A stretch of DNA of 64,000 nucleotides from an uncultured Pelagibacteraceae bacterium (GTDB taxonomy: Bacteria; Pseudomonadota; Alphaproteobacteria; Pelagibacterales; Pelagibacteraceae): contig CACDJC010000002.1 in assembly GCA_902552475.1 (NCBI GenBank), positions 36,483 through 100,482 of the forward strand, given 5' to 3'. Shown one piece after another: positions 6,812-16,696 of this stretch. Below the pieces are notes generated by a model, which was not told where the DNA came from, made no database searches, and saw nothing but the letters and a program-made list of their open reading frames with translations. Both the position numbers and the translations under genes were made by a program. Within the stretch, counting starts at the first letter, position 1. Each line of letters begins with the position of its first letter.

Positions 6812-8060
6812 TTGAATTTATTATTATTTCAATACCTTTATTCAGTTCATCATCTGTAATAACCAATGGAGGCATCAAACCAATTACATTACCATTTATT
6901 CCACACTCATAAGTTATTAAACCTTTTTTTAAAGCCTCTAATCTTATTTTTTTTGTCAATTTTTTATCAGGTTTACCATTTGTTTGTATTTCTATACCTT
7001 GCATAGCTCCCAATCCTCTCAATTCTTTGACGCATGAAAATTTGTTTATTTCTTTTTCTCTTTTTTTAAAAATTTTTCCAATTTTTTTTGCTTTTGATAG
7101 TAAATTTTCTTCGTCAAGCGTTTCAATCAATGCACATCCAGCGGCAGCCGCAAATGGATGAATTTGAAATGTTGATGATTGTGTACCAGACGACCATTTA
7201 TTTAAAAAATTATTTTTAGCTACTACCATTCCTGTTGGGATACCTCCACCTATTGCTTTTGACAATATTAAAATATCTGGAGTAACATTAAAGTAATGAT
7301 GTGCAAATAAATTACCTGTTCTTCCAAAACCAGTAAATATTTCATCAAAAATTAAAGGAATATTTTTTTCTTTTGCAATTTTTGCTAAACCCTTAATAAA
7401 TTTTTTTTGAGGTATTCTTACCCCCCCTGATCCTTGCATTGGCTCTAATATAATCCCAGCATATGGACCAGAACCTGTCCAGCTACTATTAATTGTTGAA
7501 CGTGCAATTTTTAAATATGGTTCCACTTCAGACTTTTTCGTTGCGTATGGAAGAAATTGAGTAAGAGGCATATAAGGACCATACTTCGCATTATTTCCAC
7601 CTTTTAAAGAAGACACTGCTAGAGATCCTGATGTTCTTCCATGATACGATCCCCAAAAAGCTAAAAATTGGCTACAACCTGTTTTATATTGTGCTACTTT
7701 AAGAGCCACTTCGGTTGCCTCTGTTCCATTTGTAGCAGGATGAAAATGTGTAAATTCTTTCGGAAATAACTTCCTTAATTTTTTGAAAATTTCAATATGT
7801 GATTTTGTGTGAAAATGAGGTCCAAGATGAGAAATGCCTGTATCAAGTTGTTTTTGTAATGCAAAACTAATTTTTTTGTGACCATGCCCCATAATTGACA
7901 CAGCTGATCCAGTAGCCATATCAATATATTTTTTACCTTTTGTATCAACTAAAGTTGACCCATATCCTTTAATAAATATAGGAGGATTATCCGATAAACT
8001 AAAAGTTTTAGTACCAGTTGATTCTAAATCTTTAAAAATTTTATTAATATTATTTTTCAT
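6798..8060 (-). CDS. class-III PLP aminotransferase
   Basis: GSYHGRT, FDEIFTGFGRTG, LSKAIGGGIP (PLP Lys). Confidence 0.93.
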   Translation of the reverse strand: MKNNINKIFKDLESTGTKTFSLSDNPPIFIKGYGSTLVDTKGKKYIDMATGSAVSIMGHGHKKISFALQKQLDTGISHLGPHFHTKSHIEIFKKLRKLFPKEFTHFHPATNGTEATEVALKVAQYKTGCSQFLAFWGSYHGRTSGSLAVSSLKGGNNAKYGPYMPLTQFLPYATKKSEVEPYLKIARSTINSSWTGSGPYAGIILEPMQGSGGVRIPQKKFIKGLAKIAKEKNIPLIFDEIFTGFGRTGNLFAHHYFNVTPDILILSKAIGGGIPTGMVVAKNNFLNKWSSGTQSSTFQIHPFAAAAGCALIETLDEENLLSKAKKIGKIFKKREKEINKFSCVKELRGLGAMQGIEIQTNGKPDKKLTKKIRLEALKKGLITYECGINGNVIGLMPPLVITDDELNKGIEIIINSIKKN

Positions 8061-8101
8061 TTTAATTATAATTTTTTGTATTTATTAAGATTTAAAAATT
8101 A

Positions 8102-9070
8102 CTAAATTAATAAATCAGTATTTTTTAAAACTAGTTTTCCATCTAATTCTAAACTAGCATTTGTAACTATCGTATCATAATGTGCAGCAGCTAAAACTGT
8201 TCCTCCAATATATAGACTTGTTCCTAGAGCTAGTTGGATAGCACCAAAAACACTTTCATCACTCGACATTGTTCCATCGACAGAACACTCTGGGTTCATA
8301 CCAACACCCAATTCACCCAAATTATAAACTTTATCATCATTAAAACTTTTAAGCAAATTTCTAAAAGCGTCTGCTTCTTTTCCACCATTAATTTCTGTAG
8401 CTAGCCCGTCTTTTATTTTGATTTCTATATTTTTTTCTTTAATAAGGCAAAGTCCAGGCACGCTAGTGTTTACCATTATAGTACCATTCGCTGTTCCCTC
8501 AACAGGAGCTAAACTGGACTCTAAGCAATAACCAGCTGAAACATCGATAGAATTACCATAACCTGTTAATGCTCTTCCATTTCTACCTTTTATGCTCATT
8601 TCAATATCAGTTCCATCTTCAGTATGAACGCGTGCTCTGTCTGCATCAGTAAGTGCTTGAGCGAGTTTCTCAATTTGAGGTTTTGTTTTTTCAAAATCAC
8701 AATTCCATCCATTGGCTAAAAAAAAATTATCGAGATGTGACTCTGGCAAAGCTATAACATGCACACCTTCATTTTGAGCATCTTTTCTTGCTTTAGTATG
8801 AGTAATGTTACCTTTTGTTAAACCAATAACTAAATCAACTAACTTCATTTCTTCAGCAATTTTTTCAGATAATTCAGATCCATGTGACTTAGCTGTTTCA
8901 ATCTGTATATGTTTATAAGTACATTTTGAGTCTTCTAAAGATGAGATTAAGTATTCTCTATTTTTTTCAGTTTCCTGATCGGTTAAGAGAAGAACTTTTG
9001 AGGTTTTTTCTACTTTACCTAATATTTCTACAACTTTTTTTGCATTATTTAATTTTTTATCTTCGCTCAT
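8102..9070 (-). CDS. M29-aminopeptidase / 2,5-dihydroxypyridine 5,6-dioxygenase (NicX)-like protein
   Basis: Overall family resemblance: GYGNSIDVSAGYCLESSLAPVEGTANGTIMVN... NLGELGVGMNPE...GTVLAAAHYDTIV. Confidence 0.6.
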   Translation of the reverse strand: MSEDKKLNNAKKVVEILGKVEKTSKVLLLTDQETEKNREYLISSLEDSKCTYKHIQIETAKSHGSELSEKIAEEMKLVDLVIGLTKGNITHTKARKDAQNEGVHVIALPESHLDNFFLANGWNCDFEKTKPQIEKLAQALTDADRARVHTEDGTDIEMSIKGRNGRALTGYGNSIDVSAGYCLESSLAPVEGTANGTIMVNTSVPGLCLIKEKNIEIKIKDGLATEINGGKEADAFRNLLKSFNDDKVYNLGELGVGMNPECSVDGTMSSDESVFGAIQLALGTSLYIGGTVLAAAHYDTIVTNASLELDGKLVLKNTDLLI

Positions 9071-9133
9071 AAAAATAATTTAAATTAAAAAATTTTAAAT
9101 TCAAAGCGTTATGTTTATACCTCAACTAAAAAG

Positions 9134-9196
9134 TGAAAATAATAGCAATTTTATGAAAACGATAGCATTTTTAAATGAAAACGATAGCAATTTTTT
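9134..9196. promoter_or_regulatory. three tandem LacI-type operator-like sites
   Basis: tgaaaataatagca (9134), tgaaaacgatagca (9154), tgaaaacgatagca (9176); fits LacI-family TGnAAnCGnTnnCA. Confidence 0.65.
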
Positions 9197-9242
9197 ATTG
9201 TAGGTGATATATTGAAAGAAAAAATATAGAGGGGATAATATA

Positions 9243-10415
9243 ATGAAAATATATAAATCAACACTTAGATTATTAAGTTTAATAGTCTTATTATTTTCTT
9301 TTGTTTCTACTCAATCAATAGCCAATGAGGGTGTAACAAAAGATAAAATAGTAATCGGAGGAATAGGAGCTCTTTCAGGGCCATACTATCTTTACGGTGA
9401 ATTAGTTCTTAATGGAGCAGAAGCTGTTTTCAAAGAAGCAGGCGCTATAAATGGTAGAACAATTGAACTGCAAAAAGAAGATAGCATGTGTAAGGGAGAA
9501 GGCTCTATAGCAGCTGCAAAAAAAGTTATTGCTGAACATAATCCATTAATGTTAGTTGGCTTTGGATGTTCAAATGCCACTCTTGCATCCCAATCAATAG
9601 TGTTAGAAGCTGGAATACCATCAATAGTGGCTGGAGCTACTAATGACAAAATAACAACTCCAAACAATGGACTTTATTTTAGGGTAGTTATGAAAGCTTC
9701 TGAGGAAGGTGCAATGCAGGCTAATTTTGTAAGTACAATTCCAAATGTTAAAAAAGTTGCTGTAGTAACCCAAAAAGATGCTTGGGGAACTGCAAAATGG
9801 GAAGGTTTTATGTCTGCAGCGAAGTCTAAAGGATTGGATGTTGTTGCTGTTGAGGAAATGACATTAGATACACCAGATGCTACAGCTCAAGCTTTGAGAA
9901 TGAAAAATGCTAATCCTGATGCTATAGTTACAATTTTGTATCCAAAACCAACAATTGTTTTTTTAAGATCTGCGCATCAATTAGGTCTTACGAAATTGCC
10001 TACAATTGGTCATACATCAGTTAGTGACGTGAAAGATCTAGCTGGTAAAGTTAATTTGCCAGGAGCTTTAGATAACTTTTATACGATTTCATTAACTTCT
10101 TTTACACCGGGAGAACCTGAAGCAGCTAAAACAACTGCAATGCTTAAAAAACATTTGCCTAATGAAGAGTTAACGCAATATCATTTATGGGGAGTTGCAG
10201 CAGGAGAACTTATTGTAGATGCGCTTAAAAGAGCAGGAAAAGATTTAACAAGACAAAAAATGGTTGATACTCTTAGATCAACAAGTTCTTTCAAGGCATC
10301 TCCATATCCAGCTCCATTGTCATTTTCGAAAACTGACCATGACGGATATGAAATGGGTCTATTTACCAAATTGAAAGATGGCAAAGTAGTAAAAATTGGA
10401 ACTTCTTACAAATAA
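9243..10415 (+). CDS. ABC transporter substrate-binding protein, branched-chain amino-acid (LivJ-like) family
   Basis: Signal peptide; KIVIGGIGALSGPYYLYGELVLNGAEAVFKEAG. Confidence 0.93.
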   Translation: MKIYKSTLRLLSLIVLLFSFVSTQSIANEGVTKDKIVIGGIGALSGPYYLYGELVLNGAEAVFKEAGAINGRTIELQKEDSMCKGEGSIAAAKKVIAEHNPLMLVGFGCSNATLASQSIVLEAGIPSIVAGATNDKITTPNNGLYFRVVMKASEEGAMQANFVSTIPNVKKVAVVTQKDAWGTAKWEGFMSAAKSKGLDVVAVEEMTLDTPDATAQALRMKNANPDAIVTILYPKPTIVFLRSAHQLGLTKLPTIGHTSVSDVKDLAGKVNLPGALDNFYTISLTSFTPGEPEAAKTTAMLKKHLPNEELTQYHLWGVAAGELIVDALKRAGKDLTRQKMVDTLRSTSSFKASPYPAPLSFSKTDHDGYEMGLFTKLKDGKVVKIGTSYK

Positions 10416-10436
10416 AAAAGTTGTAAGGTTTCAAAG

Positions 10437-11318
10437 ATGCTAGATACTAGTATATTGCTCGTCAACGGTATTGCTGTTGGCGGGCTTTATTCTTTATTGG
10501 CAATGGGTCTTGTTATAGTATTTAAAGGCTCAGGCATAGTTAATTTTGCACACGGTGCTCTTTTTACAATTTCAGCATATGCTGCTCATACATTATTAAA
10601 TTTAGGATTTTCTTATTTTTTATCAATTTTATTTGCAATTATCATTACTACACTTATTGGAATGATTATTGAAAGGACAGCTTTTAGACCATTAATAAAA
10701 ACAGCAGATCCACTAATTTTTAAAGGTGCTACTGTTGCTTGCGCTTTTATAATTATAGGACTAATAAGATGGAGATTTGGGGGATTAGGAGATTACTTAT
10801 CGCTTCCGCCACTTTTTTCATTTTCTCCAATTATTGTTGGACAATTTATAATTCCTAGTCAGCAATTAATTATAATAATTTGTGTAACTTTAATTATGTT
10901 TATTTTTGGCGCCTTTTTTACTTATTCTGGTCCAGGAAGGCTAATGCAAGCGGTTGCTGAAGACTCTGAGGCTGCAAAGGTAGTTGGTATAAATGTTGAT
11001 ATAATATTTTTATGGATTTGGGGCGCCGGAAGTTGTTTAGGTGCACTTGCTGGAGTGCTGATGGCTCCAGTAACATTAATATTCCCAGATATGGGTCTAA
11101 TTATGTTAATTAAAGCTGTAGCAGCAGCAGTTGTTGGAGGATTTGATAGACTTTCAGGTGCCGTAGCTGGCGGACTTTTATTAGGGCTAAGTGAAGTTTG
11201 TTTTGGTTATTTTGTTGGAACTCAATATCAAGACGTAATTGGTTTTATTGTAATAATATTTATTCTCACATTTATGCCAAGAGGACTTTTTGGTTCTAAG
11301 AATTTATCAAGAGTATGA
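10437..11318 (+). CDS. ABC transporter permease, LivH-like
   Basis: NGIAVGGLYSLLAMGLVIVFKGSGIVNFAHGALF. Confidence 0.93.
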   Translation: MLDTSILLVNGIAVGGLYSLLAMGLVIVFKGSGIVNFAHGALFTISAYAAHTLLNLGFSYFLSILFAIIITTLIGMIIERTAFRPLIKTADPLIFKGATVACAFIIIGLIRWRFGGLGDYLSLPPLFSFSPIIVGQFIIPSQQLIIIICVTLIMFIFGAFFTYSGPGRLMQAVAEDSEAAKVVGINVDIIFLWIWGAGSCLGALAGVLMAPVTLIFPDMGLIMLIKAVAAAVVGGFDRLSGAVAGGLLLGLSEVCFGYFVGTQYQDVIGFIVIIFILTFMPRGLFGSKNLSRV

Positions 11319-13114
11319 AACTTAGTGCTCCAGTAGGATTAAAACTTCATAGATATATTTATATTATTTTAGCAATTTTTTCATTTTTTATTCCTTTTTG
11401 GGCTAATCAATATATTTTACATGTAGCAACAATAACATTTATTCACATTTTATTAGCTGTAAGTTTAAATTTTGTCATGGGATTTGCAGGTCAATTAACT
11501 TTAGCTCATGTTGCGGTGTATGGTTTTGGAGCATACGCAACTGCTAACTTTTATATTGTACTAAAATTCCCATATATTATTTCAATTTTCTGTGGAGCTA
11601 TATTTGCTTCATTAATAGGAATTTTTCTAGGATTTCTATCAAGCCGATTGAAACAGTTTTATTTTGGGATTGCGACCTTATCTTTTACTATGCTCTCCCA
11701 TTGGTTTTTTGTTCATGGCGGCGATATAACCAGAGGTGCAAGTGGATGGTTTATTCCAAAACCAGAATTTGGATTCATCTCAAGTCACAATGGAATTTTT
11801 TATCTTTCATTACTTCTTGCTTTTTTTGTTTTATGGTTTGGATCCAATATTGCTGCAGGACCTTTCGGAAGAAGATTGGGAGCGTTAGCTGATATTGAAA
11901 ATGCTTGTGGAAATTTAGGAATAGATACAAAAAAACTAAAATATGAGGTGTTTATTATTTCTAGTTTTATTGCTGGGCTCGCTGGAGGTTTGTTAATGGG
12001 CATTTTAGGATTTGCTGATCCCGAAAGTTTTCATTTTGTTAATATGATAGTTCAATTTTTAATGGTAATCTTGGGTGGTCTTAATTCTATATTTGGTGGT
12101 TTAATTGGAGCTATTACTCTAACAGGATTATGGGAATGGGTTAGAGAATTTGAAGGATTATGGGAAATCGTTTTAGGAGCAATTTTATTATTATTAATGA
12201 TTTTAGCGCCGTATGGACTTTATGGATTTTTGATTAAAATACTTCCTCAATGGAGAGAACCAAGGCACGCAATAAATACATTAAATGTAAATACACTAAT
12301 ACCAGAGAAAATAAATAATATTGAAAATAATAAAAAAATTTCAGAAAGTTCAATAATTATAGAAAATGTTTCTAAAAATTTTGGAGGTGTAAAAGCTCTT
12401 AATGAAATTAATTTAGAAATAAAAGAAGGAGAAATTCATGCAATAATTGGTCCAAATGGCTCAGGAAAATCAACATTTGTTGATGTTTTATCTGGAGCAG
12501 TTTTTTTTGACTCAGGCACTATTGATATCTTTGGTAAAAAAACTAACAACCTAAAATCTCATGAAATTGCAAAATTAGGTGTTTCAAGAACTTTTCAAAA
12601 TTTTAGAATATCTTCAAGATTAAATGTTTTAGAAAACGTTCTTTTAGGCTCAAATATTCGTCAACAGCATGAGAGTGGGGCTATAATTAGATCTAAGAAA
12701 TTTTTAAATGAGGAAAAAATTTTAATTGAAGAGGCTCTAGCTGCATTAGAATTTGTAGGCATGATAGATTTTATTAATTCAAAAGGAAATGAATTATCGG
12801 GTGGTCAAATGAGGTTAGTTGAGCTTGCTAGAGGTATAATGTCAAAACCAAAAATAATGTTATTAGACGAACCTGCCGCAGGACTTAGTTTAAAACACGT
12901 TGAAACCGCAGCAAAAGTTATAAAAAAACTTAGAGATGAGTTAGGTGTTACAGTTATTTTAGTAGAACATGTCTTAAGATTAGTAATGGATTTATCTGAT
13001 AAAGTAACTGTTTTGAATTCAGGAAAAATAATAGCCTCAGGTTCACCGATAGAAGTTAAAGATATGTCTGTTGTGAAAGAAGCCTATTTAGGTAAAAGAA
13101 AAAATGTAATTTAA
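11315..13114 (+). CDS. LivM-like permease fused to LivG-like ATPase
   Basis: N-terminal multi-TM LivM region; C-terminal GPNGSGKS / LSGGQMRLVELARG / MLLDEPAAGL ATPase. Confidence 0.93.
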   Translation: MKLSAPVGLKLHRYIYIILAIFSFFIPFWANQYILHVATITFIHILLAVSLNFVMGFAGQLTLAHVAVYGFGAYATANFYIVLKFPYIISIFCGAIFASLIGIFLGFLSSRLKQFYFGIATLSFTMLSHWFFVHGGDITRGASGWFIPKPEFGFISSHNGIFYLSLLLAFFVLWFGSNIAAGPFGRRLGALADIENACGNLGIDTKKLKYEVFIISSFIAGLAGGLLMGILGFADPESFHFVNMIVQFLMVILGGLNSIFGGLIGAITLTGLWEWVREFEGLWEIVLGAILLLLMILAPYGLYGFLIKILPQWREPRHAINTLNVNTLIPEKINNIENNKKISESSIIIENVSKNFGGVKALNEINLEIKEGEIHAIIGPNGSGKSTFVDVLSGAVFFDSGTIDIFGKKTNNLKSHEIAKLGVSRTFQNFRISSRLNVLENVLLGSNIRQQHESGAIIRSKKFLNEEKILIEEALAALEFVGMIDFINSKGNELSGGQMRLVELARGIMSKPKIMLLDEPAAGLSLKHVETAAKVIKKLRDELGVTVILVEHVLRLVMDLSDKVTVLNSGKIIASGSPIEVKDMSVVKEAYLGKRKNVI

Positions 13115-13121
13115 AAAATTT

Positions 13122-13832
13122 ATGTCTTTAGAATTTAATGATTTGTATTTAGGATATGGAAACTCACTTGTAGTGCAGGGTGTTTCTATGACTTTAAATG
13201 ATGGTGATAGAATTTGTCTTTTAGGCGGAAATGGATCTGGAAAAAGCACTTTAATAAAAGGGTTATTTGGATTAGTTGAATTAAGAAAAGGATCAATTAA
13301 GTTTCAAAATAAAGAAATAGGTAAACTTAAAGCTCATGAAAGATTTCATTTAGGAATTGCTTATGTTCCTCAGAATAGAAAACTTTTTGCTAACAAATCT
13401 GTTTTAGAAAACCTTCAACTGGCTTGTTTGAGTAGCGGAATGTCAAAGGAAAAAATTGAAAAAAGACAACAAAGGGTAATTTCATCCCTTCCTCGTCTAT
13501 CAGAAAAATTAAATTCACAATGTGGTCTTTTAAGTGGTGGGGAACAACAAATGGTAGCAATTGGAAGAGCTTTAATGTGTGAACCAAAAGTTTTACTTTT
13601 AGATGAGCCATCAGCTGGATTAGCCCCTGTTTGGATAGACATTTTATACGATGTTATTGAGTCAACTATTAAAGAATATAAATATTCAATGTTATTAGTT
13701 GAACAAAATGTACAAGTTGGTTTGGACTTAACGGATACAGCAAATATTTTAGCAAATGGGATTTTTGTAAAAACTGAAAAAAGTTTAAAGTTGATAAATG
13801 ACAAAGATTTAATTAAAACTTATTTAGGATAA
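13122..13832 (+). CDS. ABC transporter ATP-binding protein, LivF-like
   Basis: GGNGSGKSTL, LSGGEQQMVAIGRAL, LLLDEPSAGLAP. Confidence 0.93.
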   Translation: MSLEFNDLYLGYGNSLVVQGVSMTLNDGDRICLLGGNGSGKSTLIKGLFGLVELRKGSIKFQNKEIGKLKAHERFHLGIAYVPQNRKLFANKSVLENLQLACLSSGMSKEKIEKRQQRVISSLPRLSEKLNSQCGLLSGGEQQMVAIGRALMCEPKVLLLDEPSAGLAPVWIDILYDVIESTIKEYKYSMLLVEQNVQVGLDLTDTANILANGIFVKTEKSLKLINDKDLIKTYLG

Positions 13833-13851
13833 CTAATTAGAATCATATCTG

Positions 13852-14946
13852 ATGTTTAGAAAATCAATTACTTTATCATTACAAGATGAAATTAATTTTT
13901 TAAAAAAAAGAAAAAAATTTGCAATTTCTCTTAGCAACCCATCGTTTGAAAAAAAAAATCTAAGAAATTTTAATTTAGAAAATTTTAATGTCCAAAAATC
14001 TTTATCTGGTGAAGAAAAATTAATAGAATTGGCAAAAAAAAATTTACTAAGACAATGGATCATAAAAAAACCAAAAGAAAATGATATTATTATAACTAAT
14101 GGAGCAAAAGCAGCTTTGTATTGTGTATTTAAGGTAATTGCTAATAGGCAAAAAAAAAATAATTTTGGTATAGTAAATCCTAATTGGCCGACTTACATTG
14201 ACTTAATAAAAATATCAGGAGCAATTCCAGTATTTTTCAATACAAAAATAGAAAATAAATATGAAATTAATATAGCGACTTTAGAAAAATTTATAAAACA
14301 AAAAAAATTACGAATTTTGGTGATTTCAAATCCAAACAATCCTTCAGGAAAGATTTATAATCATCAAATTATAAAAAAAATTATCAATATTTGTGAAAAA
14401 AATAGATGTTACTTAGTATTAGACGAGAGTTTTTCTTCGCATGTTTTTGAAAAGAAGTTTACGCAAAACAAAAAGGATTACAAAAGCAAATATTTGATAA
14501 TAATAAATTCATTTTCTAAAAATTACCATCTTCAAGGCCTTAGATTAGGAGTTGTTCTTGCAAAAAAAAAATTAGTTGAGGAATTTTCCAATTTGCATAT
14601 AGCAATCAATGGCGCCCCAAACAATATATCGCAAAATTTAATAATAAATCATAATAAGGCACTACTGAAAACTAAAGATATTAAAAATAAAATGAAATTT
14701 GTAACAGATTTTCTTTTTTCAAAAGGAGTAGATTTTTATAAACCAGAGGGTTCATTTTATATTTTTCCAAAAATTTTAAACAAAAAAAACTTTAAAAATT
14801 TATCAAAAAAATATGGTTTATTTTATATAGGTGGAGAAAATTTTGGAAGCAAAATCTATAAAGATCATTATAGATTTTGTTTTGAAAAAAACATAAATGA
14901 ACTAAAAAAAATTATTCAAATTATGAATAAAAATAAAATATACTAA
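13852..14946 (+). CDS. class I/II PLP aminotransferase (HisC/CobD-like)
   Basis: VISNPNNPSGKIY, LDESF, INSFSKNYHLQGLRLG. Confidence 0.87.
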   Translation: MFRKSITLSLQDEINFLKKRKKFAISLSNPSFEKKNLRNFNLENFNVQKSLSGEEKLIELAKKNLLRQWIIKKPKENDIIITNGAKAALYCVFKVIANRQKKNNFGIVNPNWPTYIDLIKISGAIPVFFNTKIENKYEINIATLEKFIKQKKLRILVISNPNNPSGKIYNHQIIKKIINICEKNRCYLVLDESFSSHVFEKKFTQNKKDYKSKYLIIINSFSKNYHLQGLRLGVVLAKKKLVEEFSNLHIAINGAPNNISQNLIINHNKALLKTKDIKNKMKFVTDFLFSKGVDFYKPEGSFYIFPKILNKKNFKNLSKKYGLFYIGGENFGSKIYKDHYRFCFEKNINELKKIIQIMNKNKIY

Positions 14947-14953
14947 ATAATAA

Positions 14954-16276
14954 ATGCAAGAAAAATTACTCAATAAAATAAGATACAACAATAAAAATGA
15001 TATAATTTCAAAAATTAATTTAATTAATTATCATAATATTAAAATTGAAAATATAAAATATAGGAAAAAATATTTAAATATTTTAAAAAGCTTTCTAAAA
15101 AAACATGAAAAAAATCTTACTAAACTTATTAATTTAGAAGCACACAAGACTATCGATGAGTCAAAAAATGAATTTAATTACGCTTTAGAGTTTGTTGATT
15201 ATTCAATATCCACAATATCAAGTTATGATTTTGAAAAAAAATCCTCCAAAACAAGAAAAATTTTTTATAAATCTTCAGGATCGGTTTTTGCAATAACACC
15301 TTATAATGATCCACTGGCTGGTATGATAAGGAAAATTGCACCATCAATAGCTGCGGGCTCAACTATGATCATGAAGACCTCTGCTCACTGTATTTATCTA
15401 TGTAAATATATTGAAAAACATCTTCCAAAAGAACTTAAAAAAATCGTTCAGTTTGTATTTATTAAAAATAGAAAATTGATTGAAAAGATTGTTCAAAATA
15501 ATCATATAAAATTAGTTACCTTTACAGGCTCAACTAGTGTTGGTTTAAAACTAAATGATATAAAAACTAAACATCTTCAAAAAAAAATTTTAGAATTAGG
15601 TGGTATTAACTATGCTGTAATATTTGACGACAAAAATTTAAATAATGTTATTGAAGAAATTTTAATACGTAAAATTAAAGCTGCAGGACAAGCTTGTTCC
15701 TCTATAAACAAATTATTTGTCAGTAAAAAAATTAAGAAAAAATTTGAAAAAATATTAAAAGAAAAAGTTTCAAAGATTGAATGTGGATCTGTGAGAATAA
15801 AATCTGAAACAGATTTTGGACCTGTTATCTCTAGCGGACATTATAATTTTTTAAAAAAGCTTCAAAAAAAATCTATTAAAAATGGATATCTGATCTGTGA
15901 ATCAAATAGTAGAAATGATACTAAAAATTTATTTCCTTTAAGTTTAATTAAGGTTCCATTTAATGATGAAATTTTTGATAATTTTGAAACATTTGGACCT
16001 TTACTTGGAGTATCTTATTTTAATAATAGTGATAAAGTGCTAAAAAAAATTTCTCAAAGTGATTATTCATTAGTTTGTTACCTGTTTACTAAAGACCAAA
16101 AAATTATTAATTCTTCAAAAAATCTAAATCTTGGAAGCATTGGTATAAATACTACAAAAATACAGAGCCCAGGAAGTCCAACTGGAGGTAATAATTTATC
16201 AGGAATAGGCAGAGAAGGTGGAATTTGGGGTTTTGAAGAATTTTTAACTACTGTAAATTATGTTATAAAAAAATAA
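14954..16276 (+). CDS. aldehyde dehydrogenase family protein
   Basis: FTGSTSVG, LELGGINYAVIF, GQACSS catalytic Cys. Confidence 0.9.
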   Translation: MQEKLLNKIRYNNKNDIISKINLINYHNIKIENIKYRKKYLNILKSFLKKHEKNLTKLINLEAHKTIDESKNEFNYALEFVDYSISTISSYDFEKKSSKTRKIFYKSSGSVFAITPYNDPLAGMIRKIAPSIAAGSTMIMKTSAHCIYLCKYIEKHLPKELKKIVQFVFIKNRKLIEKIVQNNHIKLVTFTGSTSVGLKLNDIKTKHLQKKILELGGINYAVIFDDKNLNNVIEEILIRKIKAAGQACSSINKLFVSKKIKKKFEKILKEKVSKIECGSVRIKSETDFGPVISSGHYNFLKKLQKKSIKNGYLICESNSRNDTKNLFPLSLIKVPFNDEIFDNFETFGPLLGVSYFNNSDKVLKKISQSDYSLVCYLFTKDQKIINSSKNLNLGSIGINTTKIQSPGSPTGGNNLSGIGREGGIWGFEEFLTTVNYVIKK

Positions 16277-16277
16277 T

Positions 16278-16655
16278 ATGAAAAAAGTGATCAATACAAA
16301 TAAAGCACCCTTATCCACTTCTCCAGTATCTCAATGTAATATTATTAATGGAACTATATATATTGGTGGTCAGATGCCTAGAGATATGAAAACAGGAAAA
16401 ATAGTTGAAGGCGCTTACGAACAAACAAAAATTTCACTAGAGCACTGCTTAACAATTTTGAAAGAAGCCGGTGGATCAATAGATACTATAGGTTTGGCTA
16501 TTATTTATGTCACCGACTTATCTATAAAAAAACATGTTAATAAAGTTTTTAGTGAATTTTTTCCTAAAGATGCCCCAGCTAGAAATTTAGTTGAGGTATC
16601 TGATATTGGCGAAGAAGCTCTTATCGAGATTGCTTTGATAGCAGGAAAAAATTAA
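16278..16655 (+). CDS. RidA family enamine/imine deaminase
   Basis: TIYIGGQMPRDMKTGKIVEGAYEQTKISLEHCLTILKEAGGS...ARNLVEV. Confidence 0.92.
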   Translation: MKKVINTNKAPLSTSPVSQCNIINGTIYIGGQMPRDMKTGKIVEGAYEQTKISLEHCLTILKEAGGSIDTIGLAIIYVTDLSIKKHVNKVFSEFFPKDAPARNLVEVSDIGEEALIEIALIAGKN

Positions 16656-16696
16656 AAACAATTGTTAATTATTTTAAATTTACTTTAATTAAATAA

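Noticed and set aside
9392-9667. 91-aa antisense ORF opposite the substrate-binding protein gene
   Set aside because: Composition follows the sense codons; typical shadow ORF
11315-13114. LivM-LivG fusion as a frameshift or assembly artefact
   Set aside because: The frame is continuous with a plausible linker and no homopolymer-driven junction; kept as a genuine fusion pending ortholog comparison
13415-13804. 129-aa antisense ORF opposite the LivF-like gene
   Set aside because: Shadow frame of a clear ABC ATPase gene; no independent family signal
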